From the NCBI GenBank assembly GCA_002314885.1, contig DCHT01000069.1, positions 34,773 through 74,878 of the forward strand: a stretch of 40,106 nucleotides of DNA. Reading direction: 5' to 3'. Source of the stretch: Bacteroidales bacterium UBA1745 (GTDB lineage Bacteria > Bacteroidota > Bacteroidia > Bacteroidales > UBA932). The notes under the pieces were generated by a model, which worked only from the letters and a program-made list of their open reading frames with translations, had not been told where the DNA came from and did no database searches. Made by a program: the position numbers and the translations under genes. Position 1 is the stretch's first letter. Each line of letters starts with the position of its first letter. Positions 24,235 through 32,842 of the stretch are shown here, piece after piece.

Positions 24235-24489
24235 ATGTTAACATTCATTACAACAATGTCCCTTGCTGATTTCAAGGAAATCAAGAAGGTGGAGACCATT
24301 GAGGTCAAACAGAACCCAAAGACAAGGAAACTCTTCTTTGTCTATGGAGTAGAAACAGGAGCAGTAAGCTCCAGGTACAAACAAGGAATCCCGAATAATG
24401 ATGTCATCTCTCTGGTAGAGACAGACAAAGGAGATTCATTCTTCCTACTGCACAATCTGAATGAGGGGCCTACAGTATCAAAACGATAA
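24235..24489 (+). CDS. Hypothetical protein, 84 residues
   Basis: The start at 24235 was chosen because it follows the previous stop by four bases; earlier in-frame ATGs overlap the previous gene. The product is basic and mixed alpha/beta (FKEIKKVETIEVKQNPKTRK near the start, ISLVETDKGDSFFLLHNL near the end). I cannot assign a family. It is likely co-transcribed with the ATPase gene 31 bases downstream. Confidence 0.6.
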   Translation: MLTFITTMSLADFKEIKKVETIEVKQNPKTRKLFFVYGVETGAVSSRYKQGIPNNDVISLVETDKGDSFFLLHNLNEGPTVSKR

Positions 24490-24520
24490 CACCATTTATT
24501 AACCATTAAATAATTTCAAG

Positions 24521-25255
24521 ATGAACGAGTTAAGAATTTCATCAAAGAAAAGAGCCAAAATCAAGATGGCTCTCGAAGGTCCATCCGGAAGTGGAAAGAC
24601 CTATTCATCACTTCTTCTTGCTTATGGTATCACACAAGACTGGAGCAAGATTGCAGTTATTGACTCCGAGAATGGCAGTGCAGATCTGTATGCAGGTCTT
24701 GGAGGTTACTATGTACTTCCAATAACGGAGTTTAGTCCAGAGAGCTACATTGAGGCTATCAATGTATGTGAGAACGCCGGAATGGAAGTAATCATTGTGG
24801 ATTCCATCTCACAAAGCTGGGACTATCTACTCGACTATCATGCAAGCCTGTTGGGTAATTCCTTCACAAACTGGGCGAAAATCACTCCAAGGCAGAATGC
24901 TCTTATGCGGAGAATCCTGTCATGCAATGCTCATGTAATCTGCACTATGAGGACAAAGCAAGACTATGTTCTCAATGACAAGAACGGCAAGCAAGTGCCT
25001 GAAAAGGTAGGCTTGAAAGCATGCATGAGAGACGGTGTAGAATATGAATTCACAATAGTTCTAGACCTGGATATAACCCATAGGGCTACAGCATCAAAGG
25101 ACAGAACAGGTCTATTCATGGGAAGACCTGAGTTCACAATAAGCCCTAAAGTTGGTGCATACATTCTTAGGTGGTGCCAGACAGAAACAACAAACACAAC
25201 AATCAACAATAATCAAACAACTCAAAACACACAGTACAATTATGGAAACAATTAA
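24521..25255 (+). CDS. Sak4-like RecA-fold ATPase (AAA_24)
   Basis: The 244-residue protein has Walker A GPSGSGKT (20-27), AVIDSENGSADLYA (about 45-58), Walker B EVIIVDSIS (about 89-97) and a VICTMRTKQDY sensor (about 138-148). This is the AAA_24 phage nucleotide-binding family, which includes Sak4 single-strand annealing recombinases. Sak4 proteins work with an SSB; an SSB gene lies 5 kb downstream in the same block. The C-terminal tail is Asn/Thr/Gln-rich and disordered. The gene overlaps the DUF3871 gene by 14 bases. Function is inferred from family. Confidence 0.82.
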   Translation: MNELRISSKKRAKIKMALEGPSGSGKTYSSLLLAYGITQDWSKIAVIDSENGSADLYAGLGGYYVLPITEFSPESYIEAINVCENAGMEVIIVDSISQSWDYLLDYHASLLGNSFTNWAKITPRQNALMRRILSCNAHVICTMRTKQDYVLNDKNGKQVPEKVGLKACMRDGVEYEFTIVLDLDITHRATASKDRTGLFMGRPEFTISPKVGAYILRWCQTETTNTTINNNQTTQNTQYNYGNN

Positions 25256-26318
25256 TCTTCACAGAGCAGGTATGAACCCTATGCTTCTCACAAACACAAA
25301 CATCGACAGCTTCTCAGCTAATCGCCTTCCTATGGTATTCCCTGTTTCATGGGATGACACTTCAGTGGATGATCAGAGCCAACCGGAACTGATTGTTCCA
25401 AAGAATCTGCCTTTCATAGAGGCTAACACCAAAGAAGTCACCATGGAACACCTGAAGGATGACTGTATTATTCCTGTCTTCAGCAAGGATAATGAGGTTA
25501 CAATATCCCATCAGGGATTCATAGAAACCATCTATGATGCTGCGTCAAAGGTATTCGCTAGAGAAACCATAAGCAGCCCTGTAATCCGTGCAAGTCATGT
25601 GGTGAAGGGTAGAATACCAGAAGCTCTTCACAAGCCAGTGAATGCTCTTCTTGAGACAGACAAGACCATCTACTATGAGAGGATGATGTTCTGCTTTGAC
25701 ATTCCGACAATCTATACGGATATCAACGGCAATAGGCTCAACCTCACAATAGGTGGAGTAAGAGCCTACAATCAGGAGAATCTGTATTCCAAGAAGACCG
25801 CTGAGAAATTCAAGGTTTTCATAGGCTTCAAGAACATGGTATGCTGTAATCTCTGCATATCTACAGATGGTTATAGTGCCAGCATGAAGGCTATGGAATT
25901 AACCGGACTCTTACGCTCTGCTCTTGAGTTGTTCCAGGGCTATAATATGGACAGGCATATCCAAACAATGAATGCTTTCCAAGAGTATGGAATGAGTGAA
26001 GCTCAATTCGCTCAATTCCTGGGAAGAGCAAGGTTGTATCAGTATCTGCCTGCACAACAGAAGAAAGCAATTCCTTCTCTACTAATGACAGACACACAGA
26101 TAGGACTTGTTGCAAAGTCTTACTATGATGATGAAGACTTTGGTAGAGGGAATCAGCAGTCCTTATCAATGTGGAATTTCTACAATCTGCTGACAGGAGC
26201 AAACAAGTCTAGCTACATAGACAACTTCCTTGATAGGTCTCTCAATGCTTCTCAGCTGACCGTAGGAATGTGCAAGGCACTTGCAGGAGATCCAGAGTAT
26301 TCTTGGTTCCTCGGATAA
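25242..26318 (+). CDS. DUF3871 family protein
   Basis: The start at 25242 (METINLHRAG) was chosen; an upstream in-frame ATG would run 90 bases into the ATPase gene. The 358-residue soluble protein matches my memory of the Bacteroidota-restricted DUF3871 family, with LNLTIGGVRAYNQENLY and FKVFIGFKNMVCCNLCIS in the centre and WNFYNLLTGANKSSYIDNFL near the end. No biochemical function is known to me. Members usually sit next to the AAA_24 ATPase in integrative elements, so a joint role in element DNA metabolism is likely. Confidence 0.78.
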   Translation: METINLHRAGMNPMLLTNTNIDSFSANRLPMVFPVSWDDTSVDDQSQPELIVPKNLPFIEANTKEVTMEHLKDDCIIPVFSKDNEVTISHQGFIETIYDAASKVFARETISSPVIRASHVVKGRIPEALHKPVNALLETDKTIYYERMMFCFDIPTIYTDINGNRLNLTIGGVRAYNQENLYSKKTAEKFKVFIGFKNMVCCNLCISTDGYSASMKAMELTGLLRSALELFQGYNMDRHIQTMNAFQEYGMSEAQFAQFLGRARLYQYLPAQQKKAIPSLLMTDTQIGLVAKSYYDDEDFGRGNQQSLSMWNFYNLLTGANKSSYIDNFLDRSLNASQLTVGMCKALAGDPEYSWFLG

Positions 26319-26335
26319 CAATATCATTAACCAAT

Positions 26336-26377
26336 GGTGAAAGCCCTGATTGCTAATATGCAGTTGGGGCTTTCGCC
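26336..26377 (+). promoter_or_regulatory. Hairpin in the helicase leader (possible attenuator)
   Basis: GGTGAAAGCCC (26336-26346) pairs with GGGCTTTCGCC (26367-26377), an 11-bp stem with one G-T wobble, followed by a weak T stretch (GTTTAT). It lies between DUF3871 and the helicase start at 26397. A stem here argues against use of the earlier ATG at 26334. Confidence 0.5.
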
Positions 26378-26396
26378 GTTTATAGACACAATCAAC

Positions 26397-28250
26397 ATGC
26401 AAACAATAATAAACGATGTTGCCGCAATGCAGGCAAAGAATCTCCTTAATACGGGAGTAATTGAAGACCTTCCTGAAGATGACCTCAATCCTCAGCAAAG
26501 AGATGCTGTGAATTGCAAGTCACGCATAATCTATGTAAATGCTGGCCCAGGTACAGGCAAAACTCATCTTCTTACAAGTAAGCTTGTAGAGTATATCCAA
26601 GCTTCCAATACTCCGCAGAAGATAGTAGCACTCTCATACACTAATACTGCTGCCAATCATATTGGAGAAAAGTTCAAAGAGAAGGCAGATAAGGCCGGTA
26701 TGGCGAAAGAATATACCTTTTACTATGGAACACTCCATTCGTTCTGCTATAGCCTTCTAAGGGCCTATAACAAAGGGCTGGAAGATGAACAGATCGACAC
26801 AATCTTGGATGATGAGGAGCTATTTGATTTGGCGGAGGAAATATGCATTCAAAGCAACAAGAAGTATCCAACAAAAATTATTGAATCAGCCTTGAAGTCC
26901 AGACTCAATGCAGATGATGATTTGGATCAACTAGTAGCAGAGTACAAGAAGAAATACAGGGTAATCTCAATACATGATATTCTGTCAGACTTCATCTCCA
27001 AGCTATATGAGGATGTACAATTCCAGCATTGGATAAAAGAGCAGATTACAGCAATAGCTGTTGATGAAGCACAGGATCTGTCGGAAGAAAACTACATCAT
27101 CCTTGATAAATTGCTCACCTTGATGCCTAAGGTAAAGCTTTTCCTTGTGGGTGACCCACGACAGAACATCTTTGAATTCAATGGTGGTTCATACCGGAAT
27201 TTGGAAGGATTTCTGTCGCAACACCAGCAATACTCTACAAAGTACCTCACACTCACATACAGGTGTGGACAAGCAATCGTGGATTATGTAAATGGATTCT
27301 CCTTTACAGACTGTGACAACACTCAACTACAGTCCAGATGTAAAGATGCAGGGCATATCACCATCAAACGCTGTTCTTCAGAGGAAACAGAAGCAATTGC
27401 AGTGTGCGAAGAATTGCAGAATCTGGAGCTGAATGATACGGCAGTATTATGTAATAACCTCAAGTATATGAACTCACTTATGGTAAAGTTGCAAGCCTTC
27501 AAGATTCCCTATAAGGTATTGGGAGGAAGAAGAATCCTGAAGCAACATATCAAGCTGCTCAAACATGTCCTACGCATCATTGAGAGCGAGAATGAGTATA
27601 GCATCCGAAAGGTTGGAGAGGCCGCTAAATTGCAAATAAACCAGCAGCAGACACCCAGGAAGACTGCAAAGGAGCAGTTCTATGAGTCAGCTATAGGTAT
27701 GAAGATACTTGCAATTCGGGAAGATTACTTCCGGCTGGAACAAACCACACATCAGGTTCTACAGAATGTGATAGAGCAGGTAATGAGCAGACAACCTGAG
27801 GGCAGTTCAATAGATGATGACTATAAGAAGATCCTGGACTTGTCATATCACTATGAGAGCCTGTCGGATTTCCTGCTGTCATTCGCTACAGACAAGGAAT
27901 CCTTTGCAGAGTTCTTCCAGAAGGACTATGTGGAATGCACTGTTCCTGTAGATGATACATATCTGACAATCTCCACGATTCATTCAGCCAAAGGTCTTGA
28001 ATGGAAGAATGTATTCATAATGGGATTATCCGAGGGAAATTTCCCTAATGGTTATTTCTGTCAAGGAAAACCGAAGGAGGTTCAAGATGAATACTACAAC
28101 GGAGAGCTGAAGAAAATGTATGTAGCGGCTACAAGAGCAAAGGAACAGCTATTCCTTACTTATGCTACTTCACTGACAAGGAAAGGATATACATTCTCAA
28201 AGAGACCATCAAGATTCATTTCAAACCTTGAGTCCCGTCCCCAGGCATAA
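26397..28250 (+). CDS. UvrD/PcrA-type superfamily 1 DNA helicase
   Basis: The 617-residue SF1A helicase has a Q-motif-like LNPQQRDAV (about 30-38), Walker A AGPGTGKT (49-56), ALSYTNTAA (motif Ia), VDEAQDLSE (motif II), GDPRQNIFEFNG (motif III), LTYRCG (motif IV), TISTIHSAKGLEW (motif V) and VAATRAKEQLF (motif VI). All catalytic motifs are intact, so it is probably an active 3'-5' helicase. It likely helps element replication or recombination. The ATG at 26397 follows a leader hairpin; 26334 is an in-frame alternative. Its last codons lie inside the terminator stem at 28230. Confidence 0.9.
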   Translation: MQTIINDVAAMQAKNLLNTGVIEDLPEDDLNPQQRDAVNCKSRIIYVNAGPGTGKTHLLTSKLVEYIQASNTPQKIVALSYTNTAANHIGEKFKEKADKAGMAKEYTFYYGTLHSFCYSLLRAYNKGLEDEQIDTILDDEELFDLAEEICIQSNKKYPTKIIESALKSRLNADDDLDQLVAEYKKKYRVISIHDILSDFISKLYEDVQFQHWIKEQITAIAVDEAQDLSEENYIILDKLLTLMPKVKLFLVGDPRQNIFEFNGGSYRNLEGFLSQHQQYSTKYLTLTYRCGQAIVDYVNGFSFTDCDNTQLQSRCKDAGHITIKRCSSEETEAIAVCEELQNLELNDTAVLCNNLKYMNSLMVKLQAFKIPYKVLGGRRILKQHIKLLKHVLRIIESENEYSIRKVGEAAKLQINQQQTPRKTAKEQFYESAIGMKILAIREDYFRLEQTTHQVLQNVIEQVMSRQPEGSSIDDDYKKILDLSYHYESLSDFLLSFATDKESFAEFFQKDYVECTVPVDDTYLTISTIHSAKGLEWKNVFIMGLSEGNFPNGYFCQGKPKEVQDEYYNGELKKMYVAATRAKEQLFLTYATSLTRKGYTFSKRPSRFISNLESRPQA

Positions 28251-28271
28251 TAAGGGGACCGGGACTCTTTT
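28230..28271 (+). terminator. Strong hairpin overlapping the helicase 3' end
   Basis: GAGTCCCGTCCCC (28230-28242) pairs with GGGGACCGGGACTC (28254-28267), followed by TTTTA. The stop codon at 28248-28250 is in the loop. It should terminate or attenuate transcription into pcfK, for which I see no new promoter, so partial readthrough is likely. Confidence 0.75.
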
Positions 28272-28284
28272 AGCAAAAATAGCA

Positions 28285-28701
28285 ATGAAAAGTTCAGAAG
28301 CATTTATGAATACTATCGAGCAATATGTAATCTCTTGTGCCGATAGTGACGCATTGTTTGCAGCCAAAGCATGCAATCCAAACAAGAACATCAAAGACTG
28401 TGTAACCTTCATACTGAATGAGGTTCAGAAGTCTGGTATCAACGGATTCACAGATGAAGAGGTGTACTCCATGGCAAAGCATTACTTCTTGGAGGACTCT
28501 ATAGACATTGGAAAACCGATAGAGTGTCAGGTTGTGGTTAATCATACCGTTCAACTAACACCAGAGGAGATTGCAGAGCAGAAGCGGAAAGCCAGGGATA
28601 AGGTTTTCTATGAAGAAACTGCAAGGCTCCGTTCTGTTGGAAGGCAGCAGAAAGTCAAGCAAAAAGAAGAAACAGAAACATTATTACTTTTTGACATGTA
28701 A
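28285..28701 (+). CDS. pcfK: PcfK-like protein
   Basis: The 138-residue protein matches PcfK-like proteins of Bacteroidota elements: MKSSEAFMNTIEQYV start, KACNPNKNIKDCVTFILNEV, then FTDEEVYSMAKHYFLED. The C-terminus is highly charged (KRKARDKVFYEETARLRS). The family is named after a gene of the Enterococcus conjugative plasmid pCF10, but the biochemical role is unknown. The start at 28285 was chosen because the upstream extension lies in the terminator stem. It is followed directly by pcfJ, its usual partner. Confidence 0.8.
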   Translation: MKSSEAFMNTIEQYVISCADSDALFAAKACNPNKNIKDCVTFILNEVQKSGINGFTDEEVYSMAKHYFLEDSIDIGKPIECQVVVNHTVQLTPEEIAEQKRKARDKVFYEETARLRSVGRQQKVKQKEETETLLLFDM

Positions 28702-28706
28702 TCATT

Positions 28707-30002
28707 ATGAAACCGAGATCAGTTTTAGAAAAGAGAATAGATTCTCTGGCGAAAACATTGAAAGGGCCTACTCAAAAACAAAGAGAGTGGGCCTTTTCTC
28801 GTATTATACCACACTATTGCCTGTATAAAAGTAGGGCTAAATCCTGCCATTGTGTTACATGTGGATACACTTGGAGTGAAGAATCTCCAGATGTTTGCCC
28901 GCATTGTGGGAGAAAGCTAACCACCCTGAAAGATTCAAGAAGGCGGAGGTTTACAGAACGGAAATACTTTGGAGTCCTGCAAAAAGTCAAAGAGTTCACT
29001 GTATGGAGAATCTACTATGTTTTTGATGACAGAAAGATTGGCGAAGGCTCTCTTGGCTCTAGTATGGAGGAGGTATTACAGCATTGGATTTCTGATAATG
29101 GTACTGATACTTTAAGAGCAAAGAATCTTGCCATGTTTCCGTATTACAGGGTTTGCCCATACAATATGGACACTCCTATTTCTCTCAAGATTGACAGAGA
29201 TAGATATGGCTATAGGAATACCTACTACCACATAATCCCCGATGGAGTATATCCGTGGAAAAGCTATTCCACATTACTGAAAAGGAACGGCTTTCAAGGA
29301 GATTCCAAAGGCCACTGTTGGGAAGATGTAATGTCTCTATTGCTGGCAGACAATTCATTTGAAACGCTATGGAAACTCCGTATGGATGGATTCATAGACA
29401 AGTATCTCCGTGGAGATCCGTTGCCAATATTGGAGAATTGGAAACAGGTAATGCTCTTCCACAAGCACAGATACCAGGCAGATGATGTAGGTATATGGCT
29501 TGACTATCTGAGCATGCTGAAGTATTTCAACAAGGACATCAACAGCCCTCATTACTTATTCCCTGATAATCTGCCCACAGAGCATGACAAGTTGGTCAAA
29601 AAGAAGGCTGATATTGATGCACGGATAGAACTTGAAAGGAAGAAAGCACTTGAGAAAGAGAAACTTCAAATCCTGGAGAGCAAGTCCAAATACTTCGATA
29701 TTACCTTCACTGATGGCAGGATTGCAGTTGTGGTTCTCAAATCTCTGGAGGACTATAAGCATGAAGGAGATATGCAGCATCACTGTGTGTATTCCAACAG
29801 CTATTACGGCAAGAAAGGCTCTCTCATATTATCCGCCCGCCTACTAGAGTCACCAACTACTCCTTTAGAAACTGTGGAGATTTCACTCAGCAACTGGAAA
29901 ATACTTCAGTGCTATGGAAAATTCAATGAGCCCACAGAATACCACAAGCAGATAATGTCTCTTGTAAACAACAATGTATATCGTTTTAAACAAGTCAACT
30001 AA
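28707..30002 (+). CDS. pcfJ: PcfJ-like protein with N-terminal zinc ribbon
   Basis: The 431-residue protein has a four-cysteine zinc ribbon (CVTCGYTW then CPHCGRKL, about residues 49-73). A long middle region follows, then a PcfJ domain at about 325-420 with GDMQHHCVYSNSYYGKKGSL and ISLSNWKILQCYGKFN. PcfJ-like proteins occur with PcfK in Bacteroidota integrative elements; function is unknown, though the ribbon suggests nucleic-acid contact. A 14-bp stem with two wobble pairs lies inside the coding start (28760-28773 with 28785-28798) and might affect translation. The next gene starts two bases after the stop. Confidence 0.82.
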   Translation: MKPRSVLEKRIDSLAKTLKGPTQKQREWAFSRIIPHYCLYKSRAKSCHCVTCGYTWSEESPDVCPHCGRKLTTLKDSRRRRFTERKYFGVLQKVKEFTVWRIYYVFDDRKIGEGSLGSSMEEVLQHWISDNGTDTLRAKNLAMFPYYRVCPYNMDTPISLKIDRDRYGYRNTYYHIIPDGVYPWKSYSTLLKRNGFQGDSKGHCWEDVMSLLLADNSFETLWKLRMDGFIDKYLRGDPLPILENWKQVMLFHKHRYQADDVGIWLDYLSMLKYFNKDINSPHYLFPDNLPTEHDKLVKKKADIDARIELERKKALEKEKLQILESKSKYFDITFTDGRIAVVVLKSLEDYKHEGDMQHHCVYSNSYYGKKGSLILSARLLESPTTPLETVEISLSNWKILQCYGKFNEPTEYHKQIMSLVNNNVYRFKQVN

Positions 30003-30004
30003 TC

Positions 30005-30391
30005 ATGACACGAATCAATAATAGCAGTGATGCAGCAAGCATCATCATTCCGGAATTACAAACTCTTGACCATGAGGAATCATGGGTATTGTTCCTTACG
30101 GCAGACAATAGGCTCCTTTGCAAGGAGATGATTACCAAAGGAACACTCACAAGCACTCCTCTTGATGCAAGGACAATCCTTCGAAGAGCATTGCTCAATA
30201 ATGCGGCTGCAATAATCCTGACACACAATCATCCTTCGGGGAATCCCTCACCAAGCAACAGTGACATAAAGATGACATCTGACATCAAGGATGCCTGCAA
30301 TCTTATGTCAATCACCCTTGTGGATCATTTAATCATATCAACCGACAGCTATTTCAGCTTTGCGGATAACACAGAAACAACAATCAGCTAA
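30005..30391 (+). CDS. RadC-like JAB domain protein
   Basis: The 128-residue protein consists only of the MPN/JAB fold of RadC, with metal-binding motif LTHNHPSGNPSPSNSD (about residues 77-92) preceded by ILRRALLNNAAAIIL. The N-terminal UvrA-interaction/HhH part of full-length RadC is missing, as is usual for element-borne copies. Such proteins accompany plasmid and ICE replication genes; the activity is unresolved. It lies between pcfJ and ssb with gaps of 2 and 14 bases. Confidence 0.9.
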   Translation: MTRINNSSDAASIIIPELQTLDHEESWVLFLTADNRLLCKEMITKGTLTSTPLDARTILRRALLNNAAAIILTHNHPSGNPSPSNSDIKMTSDIKDACNLMSITLVDHLIISTDSYFSFADNTETTIS

Positions 30392-30405
30392 AACATCAAA
30401 TTACT

Positions 30406-30750
30406 ATGGAACAGTTAAATAGAATAGAACTCAGAGGCTATGTAGGTAGTGCAAGAACAACCAACATAGGAGGTAAAGCAATGACGAGATTAAGCGTAGC
30501 AACCAGCTGTGCTTACAAATCAAATGATGGCTCAGTAATGATTGAAACCACCTGGCATAATGTGGTCGCTTGGGAGTCTGACACAACAAAAGAATGCATT
30601 GACATACAGAAAGGAGATACAGTATTTGTTTGTGGTAGAATTAAGACCAGCAATTACACATGCTCGGATGGAATGACACGAACATCTACAGAAGTCGTAG
30701 CAAATGAAGTAAAGAGAATCAATGAACAACTCACAACAGAAATCAGGTAG
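30406..30750 (+). CDS. ssb: Single-stranded DNA-binding protein
   Basis: The 114-residue protein has an OB-fold SSB domain: NRIELRGYVGSA at the start, TRLSVATSCAY, a TTWHNVVAW strand and GDTVFVCGRIKTSNYT. It is short and lacks the acidic DDDIPF-like C-terminal tip that recruits partner proteins in cellular SSBs, so it may be specialised for element DNA. It probably coats single strands for the Sak4-like ATPase encoded upstream. It overlaps no gene; the next ATG is one base after its stop. Confidence 0.9.
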   Translation: MEQLNRIELRGYVGSARTTNIGGKAMTRLSVATSCAYKSNDGSVMIETTWHNVVAWESDTTKECIDIQKGDTVFVCGRIKTSNYTCSDGMTRTSTEVVANEVKRINEQLTTEIR

Positions 30751-30751
30751 T

Positions 30752-31042
30752 ATGGAAAGGAAGTATTACAAATACCGCGGACAGCAGGTGTATCTTGAGA
30801 AGAACACCTACAGGAATAATGGATCAATTGCAATCCTGATGTATAACATGGATGATGAACCGTATGGTGCAGTCACAGTGAATCTATGCCATCCTCTACA
30901 GTCAGATGAACTGGCATTCGTAGATGAGAACAACATGCCTGGCATTGGAAAATGGCTCGAAAGAAACCATCTTGCATTGTCAATGTGCATGAATGCACGC
31001 AGCGGATTCTGTGAATATCCGCTATACATGTTCACAATTTAG
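30752..31042 (+). CDS. Hypothetical protein, DUF4313-like
   Basis: The start at 30752 (MERKYYKYRG) was chosen since an upstream in-frame ATG overlaps ssb. The 96-residue protein resembles small Bacteroidota element proteins I remember as DUF4313 (YGAVTVNLCHPLQSDELAFVD in the centre, FCEYPLYMF at the end). No function is known. It is the last gene of the replication/recombination block and is followed by a strong terminator. Confidence 0.7.
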   Translation: MERKYYKYRGQQVYLEKNTYRNNGSIAILMYNMDDEPYGAVTVNLCHPLQSDELAFVDENNMPGIGKWLERNHLALSMCMNARSGFCEYPLYMFTI

Positions 31043-31049
31043 TTATTAG

Positions 31050-31080
31050 AAATAGGGCCCTTCGGGGCCTTATTTTTTTT
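31050..31080 (+). terminator. Terminator of the replication/recombination block
   Basis: AAATAGGGCC pairs with GGGGCCTTATTT around a CTTC-type loop, followed by a run of eight T. It separates the block from the restriction-modification genes. Confidence 0.9.
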
Positions 31081-31121
31081 AGTTGGAACAGCGGTTTAAC
31101 CTCTGTCTCAGCTTTTTTTAG

Positions 31122-31141
31122 TAACTTTGCTCAGCAAAGTT
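31122..31141 (+). promoter_or_regulatory. hsdM promoter box inside a palindrome
   Basis: TAACTTTG (31122-31129) is a perfect -7 box, 35 bases before hsdM. It is contained in a perfect 8-bp inverted repeat AACTTTGC-TCA-GCAAAGTT (31123-31141), which could be a repressor operator or a hairpin at the RNA 5' end. No clear -33 TTTG is seen at the right distance. Confidence 0.5.
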
Positions 31142-31164
31142 TTCCAAAATATAACTGACATACT

Positions 31165-32841
31165 ATGACCGACCTTGAACTCAAGAGTCTCAAAGACCGT
31201 CTTTGGCATTCAGCAGATTTGCTTCGCTCTGGAGCACATCTTGCTGCCAATAAATATGGTCAACCTATCCTGGGACTGATATTCCTCCGCTATGCAGATG
31301 TTCTTTTCAAGCAGCATAAAGCTGAGATTGATGAAGAATTCAATCAGTATAAGGGCTCTCGAATGGAGCGTGAGTACAAGGATATTGCCATAGAGAAATG
31401 TGGATTCTTCCTTCCTGAGTGTGCATACTTTGATTTTATCAATGATGCACCGGATAATGCTGAGAAAGCAATCCTTGTAAAAAAGGCAATGGAGGCTATT
31501 GAGACGGAAAACCCTCGTATGCAAGGTGTCCTTCCAAAGGAAGTATATGGTCAGCTTGTACCAGAGGAAGAGCCTGAATTGTTAAGCCGTATTGTCCGTA
31601 TATTCAAGGATATTCCGGAAGACATAAGCATTGATATCTTCGGACAGATTTACGAGTATTTCCTTGGAAACTTTGCACTTGCTGAGGGTCAAGGTGGTGG
31701 AGCATTCTACACTCCAGCTACCGTAGTTCAGTATATGGTAGAAGTACTCAGACCAACAACTGGAGATAAGAAATTCTTAGACCCAGCTTGTGGCTCAGGT
31801 GGTATGTTTGTTCAGGCTGCGAGGTATATGCACCGTCATAATGCCACAAATGAGCAGATGATGAATTTCCGCTGCTATGGTGTAGAGAAGGAGCCAGATA
31901 CTGTCAAACTTGCAAAGATGAATCTCCTGTTGAACAATGTTCGTGGTGAGATTACCGAAGCAAACTCATTCTACAGTGACCCTTATAACGCATTTGGCCA
32001 GTTTGATTATGTAATGGCAAATCCTCCTTTCAATGTTGACGAAGTGGTTGTTGACAAGGTTGCTGATGACGCTCGTTTCAACACATATGGAGTTCCTAGA
32101 AATAAAACAAAGGCAGGAAAGAAGGATTCTGATAAAAAGGAAACTGTGCCTAATGCCAATTATCTATGGATTGGATATTTTGCAACAGCACTTAATGACA
32201 ATGGAAAGGCAGCTCTCGTAATGGCAAATTCCGCAAGTGATGCTGGTGGAAGTGAATATGAGATTCGCAAGAAGATGATAGAGGCTGGTATCATCAGCCA
32301 GATGGTTACTCTTCCTAGCAACATGTTCTCTACGGTTACACTTCCTGCAACTTTGTGGTTTTTTGATAAGCAGAAAAAACATAAAGATGAAATCCTGTTC
32401 ATTGATGCAAGGAGTATCTTTACTCAAGTAGATAGAGCACATCGCAAATTCTCTGACGAGCAGATAAAGAACCTTGGCATCATAACCTCGCTATACAATG
32501 GGGATACGCGAGCCTTCCAAGACCTGATAGCTGAATACAAAGCAGTTGGAAAACAAGAACAGGTTGACTGGCTGATGGAGCGATTCCCAGAAGGCAAGTA
32601 TCAGGATGTTATTGGTCTCTGTAAGGTGGCTAAGCTTGAGGGTGAAGATGGCATCATTGAGCAGGATTACTCTCTTAATGCTGGCCGCTATGTGGGTGTT
32701 GTCATTGAAGATGATGGCATGACTGTAGATGAGTTCAAGGCTGAAATGCAAAGGCTTCACAGCGAGTTTGAAACCCTGTCTATACAGGCCCAGGAACTTG
32801 AGAAAGAGATCAATTCAAATATGCTAGACATACTCAAATGA
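31165..32841 (+). CDS. hsdM: Type I restriction-modification methyltransferase subunit HsdM
   Basis: The 558-residue N6-adenine methyltransferase has an HsdM N-terminal helical domain (about 1-160; ANKYGQPILGLIFLRYADV), SAM-binding motif DPACGSGG (206-213) and catalytic motif NPPF (286-289), all intact. With HsdS it methylates the recognition site to protect host DNA; with HsdR added it forms the restriction complex. Its stop is followed within two bases by hsdS. Codon use is typical of the element. Confidence 0.96.
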   Translation: MTDLELKSLKDRLWHSADLLRSGAHLAANKYGQPILGLIFLRYADVLFKQHKAEIDEEFNQYKGSRMEREYKDIAIEKCGFFLPECAYFDFINDAPDNAEKAILVKKAMEAIETENPRMQGVLPKEVYGQLVPEEEPELLSRIVRIFKDIPEDISIDIFGQIYEYFLGNFALAEGQGGGAFYTPATVVQYMVEVLRPTTGDKKFLDPACGSGGMFVQAARYMHRHNATNEQMMNFRCYGVEKEPDTVKLAKMNLLLNNVRGEITEANSFYSDPYNAFGQFDYVMANPPFNVDEVVVDKVADDARFNTYGVPRNKTKAGKKDSDKKETVPNANYLWIGYFATALNDNGKAALVMANSASDAGGSEYEIRKKMIEAGIISQMVTLPSNMFSTVTLPATLWFFDKQKKHKDEILFIDARSIFTQVDRAHRKFSDEQIKNLGIITSLYNGDTRAFQDLIAEYKAVGKQEQVDWLMERFPEGKYQDVIGLCKVAKLEGEDGIIEQDYSLNAGRYVGVVIEDDGMTVDEFKAEMQRLHSEFETLSIQAQELEKEINSNMLDILK

Positions 32842-32842
32842 T

